A DNA stretch of 39,389 bases from Anaerolinea thermophila (lineage in GTDB: Bacteria > Chloroflexota > Anaerolineae > Anaerolineales > Villigracilaceae): the NCBI GenBank assembly GCA_020722345.1, contig DYKZ01000007.1, positions 1 to 39,389 of the forward strand, given 5' to 3'. The notes beneath the pieces were generated by a model. It had not been told where the DNA came from, did not search any database, and was given only the letters and a program-made list of their open reading frames with translations. Shown piece by piece: positions 39,019 through 39,389 of this stretch; position 1 is the stretch's first letter; each line of letters opens with the position of its first letter. The position numbers were made by a program, and so were the translations under genes.

Positions 39019-39389
39019 GTTTTTATCTCCTGATCGTTACTCGACAGGGTACATTTTACTTCACGGGAACTGTTTCGAAAACTGCTTGTTTTAGGGGCTA
39101 GGGAAGCATGGTGTCGAAGGCGCCCAGATTTTCCGGGCGTTCATTGCCTGCCTTTGCCGGAGCGCGTCAGCATGGGAGGCGCTTGAATTGGATAAAATTC
39201 CAGGCGGCAGTTCGAGCATTGAATTGGTGCCTGCCGCCCTGCAGGCCGAAATCCGACGAATGTTGCAGCGGCTGCGCATTTGATGTAATGGGGGGATGCC
39301 CGCTCCGCTCTCTCTCCCGCCCCTGTTCCTAGTTGGCAGGTTCGTTCTCCTGCCCGGAAGGAACTACGGGAGCAGCCAGGAGGGCAGTG
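39019..39389. other. right-end region without a clear gene
   Basis: The last 371 bases contain no convincing gene. The track ORFs here (39091-39279 and 39108-39332) have no family resemblance. A plus-strand reading ending at TGA about 39283 gives AWEALELDKIPGGSSSIELV and LQAEIRRMLQRL, protein-like and preceded in another frame by PDFPGVHCLPLPERVS, which may be a frameshifted 3' relic of an unknown gene. Confidence 0.35.

Noticed and set aside
39091-39332. two short track ORFs at the right edge
   Set aside because: No Shine-Dalgarno, no recognisable motif, Arg/Ser-rich composition.

Overview
The window reads as one contiguous piece of a GC-rich bacterial chromosome, most likely Chloroflexota of the class Anaerolineae. 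The signs are a QcrA/QcrB-type Rieske and cytochrome b pair, Thr/Pro-rich surface linkers (TPTFTSTFTPT...) on a lipoprotein and an L,D-transpeptidase, DUF4230 and DUF4349 membrane proteins, a double-length ThyX, and a nusA-rnpM-infB-rbfA-nrnA-truB-ribF order. This assignment is by resemblance only; no rRNA or other phylogenetic marker was compared. Almost all of the window is housekeeping DNA, densely packed with many 4 to 30 nt overlaps. I see no prophage, transposase, CRISPR array, rRNA or tRNA.

Layout. 50-1220 (-): cytochrome b and Rieske protein. 1413-4740 (+): complete succinate dehydrogenase sdhCDAB, closed by a strong terminator. 4897-6207 (+): C39-like peptidase with three SH3b repeats. 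13800-6345 (-): translation, RNA and cofactor operon nusA, rnpM, infB, rbfA, nrnA, truB, ribF, with its own promoter and leader hairpin. 14150-17365 (+): metallophosphoesterase, ParB/DUF4032-like protein, DapA-family aldolase, LipM-like octanoyltransferase. 17440-18114 (-): DUF4230 protein. 18291-22128 (+): PhnD, PhnC and a very large PhnE permease. 22252-23489 (+): SanA/YdcF-like and HD-domain proteins. 23600-23870 (-): decayed CpaF/TadA ATPase. 24188-23976 (-): cold-shock protein with a long structured leader. 25114-24398 (-): rsmG. 31147-25210 (-): phosphoesterase, small deleted YciI-like gene, esterase, truncated GT87-like protein, coaBC, phosphoesterase, DUF4349 lipoprotein. 31278-35179 (+): cell-wall cluster (amidase, two L,D-transpeptidases) running into a LURP-one-like protein and an unknown. 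35344-35587: repeat element joined to a flavin-reductase remnant. 35600-36676 (+): AMMECR1 and a small membrane protein. 38185-36758 (-): double ThyX. 39018-38332 (-): creatininase family. The last 370 bases hold no clear gene.

What stands out. (1) The ThyX-like protein is a tandem of two halves whose signature motifs are complementary: one half keeps the S/E/S/RY part, the other keeps RHR. (2) PhnE is more than twice the usual length, with an extracytoplasmic Ig-like insert and a second insert of extra membrane helices. (3) Several solo genes have a -10 box 6 to 8 nt before the start codon and no Shine-Dalgarno, implying leaderless mRNAs. (4) At least four gene relics (CpaF, YciI, GT87, flavin reductase) lie in the gaps, next to short repeat words and inverted-repeat elements, and one heptamer repeat is inside the thyX reading frame. 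I found no convincing new defence or mobile system.
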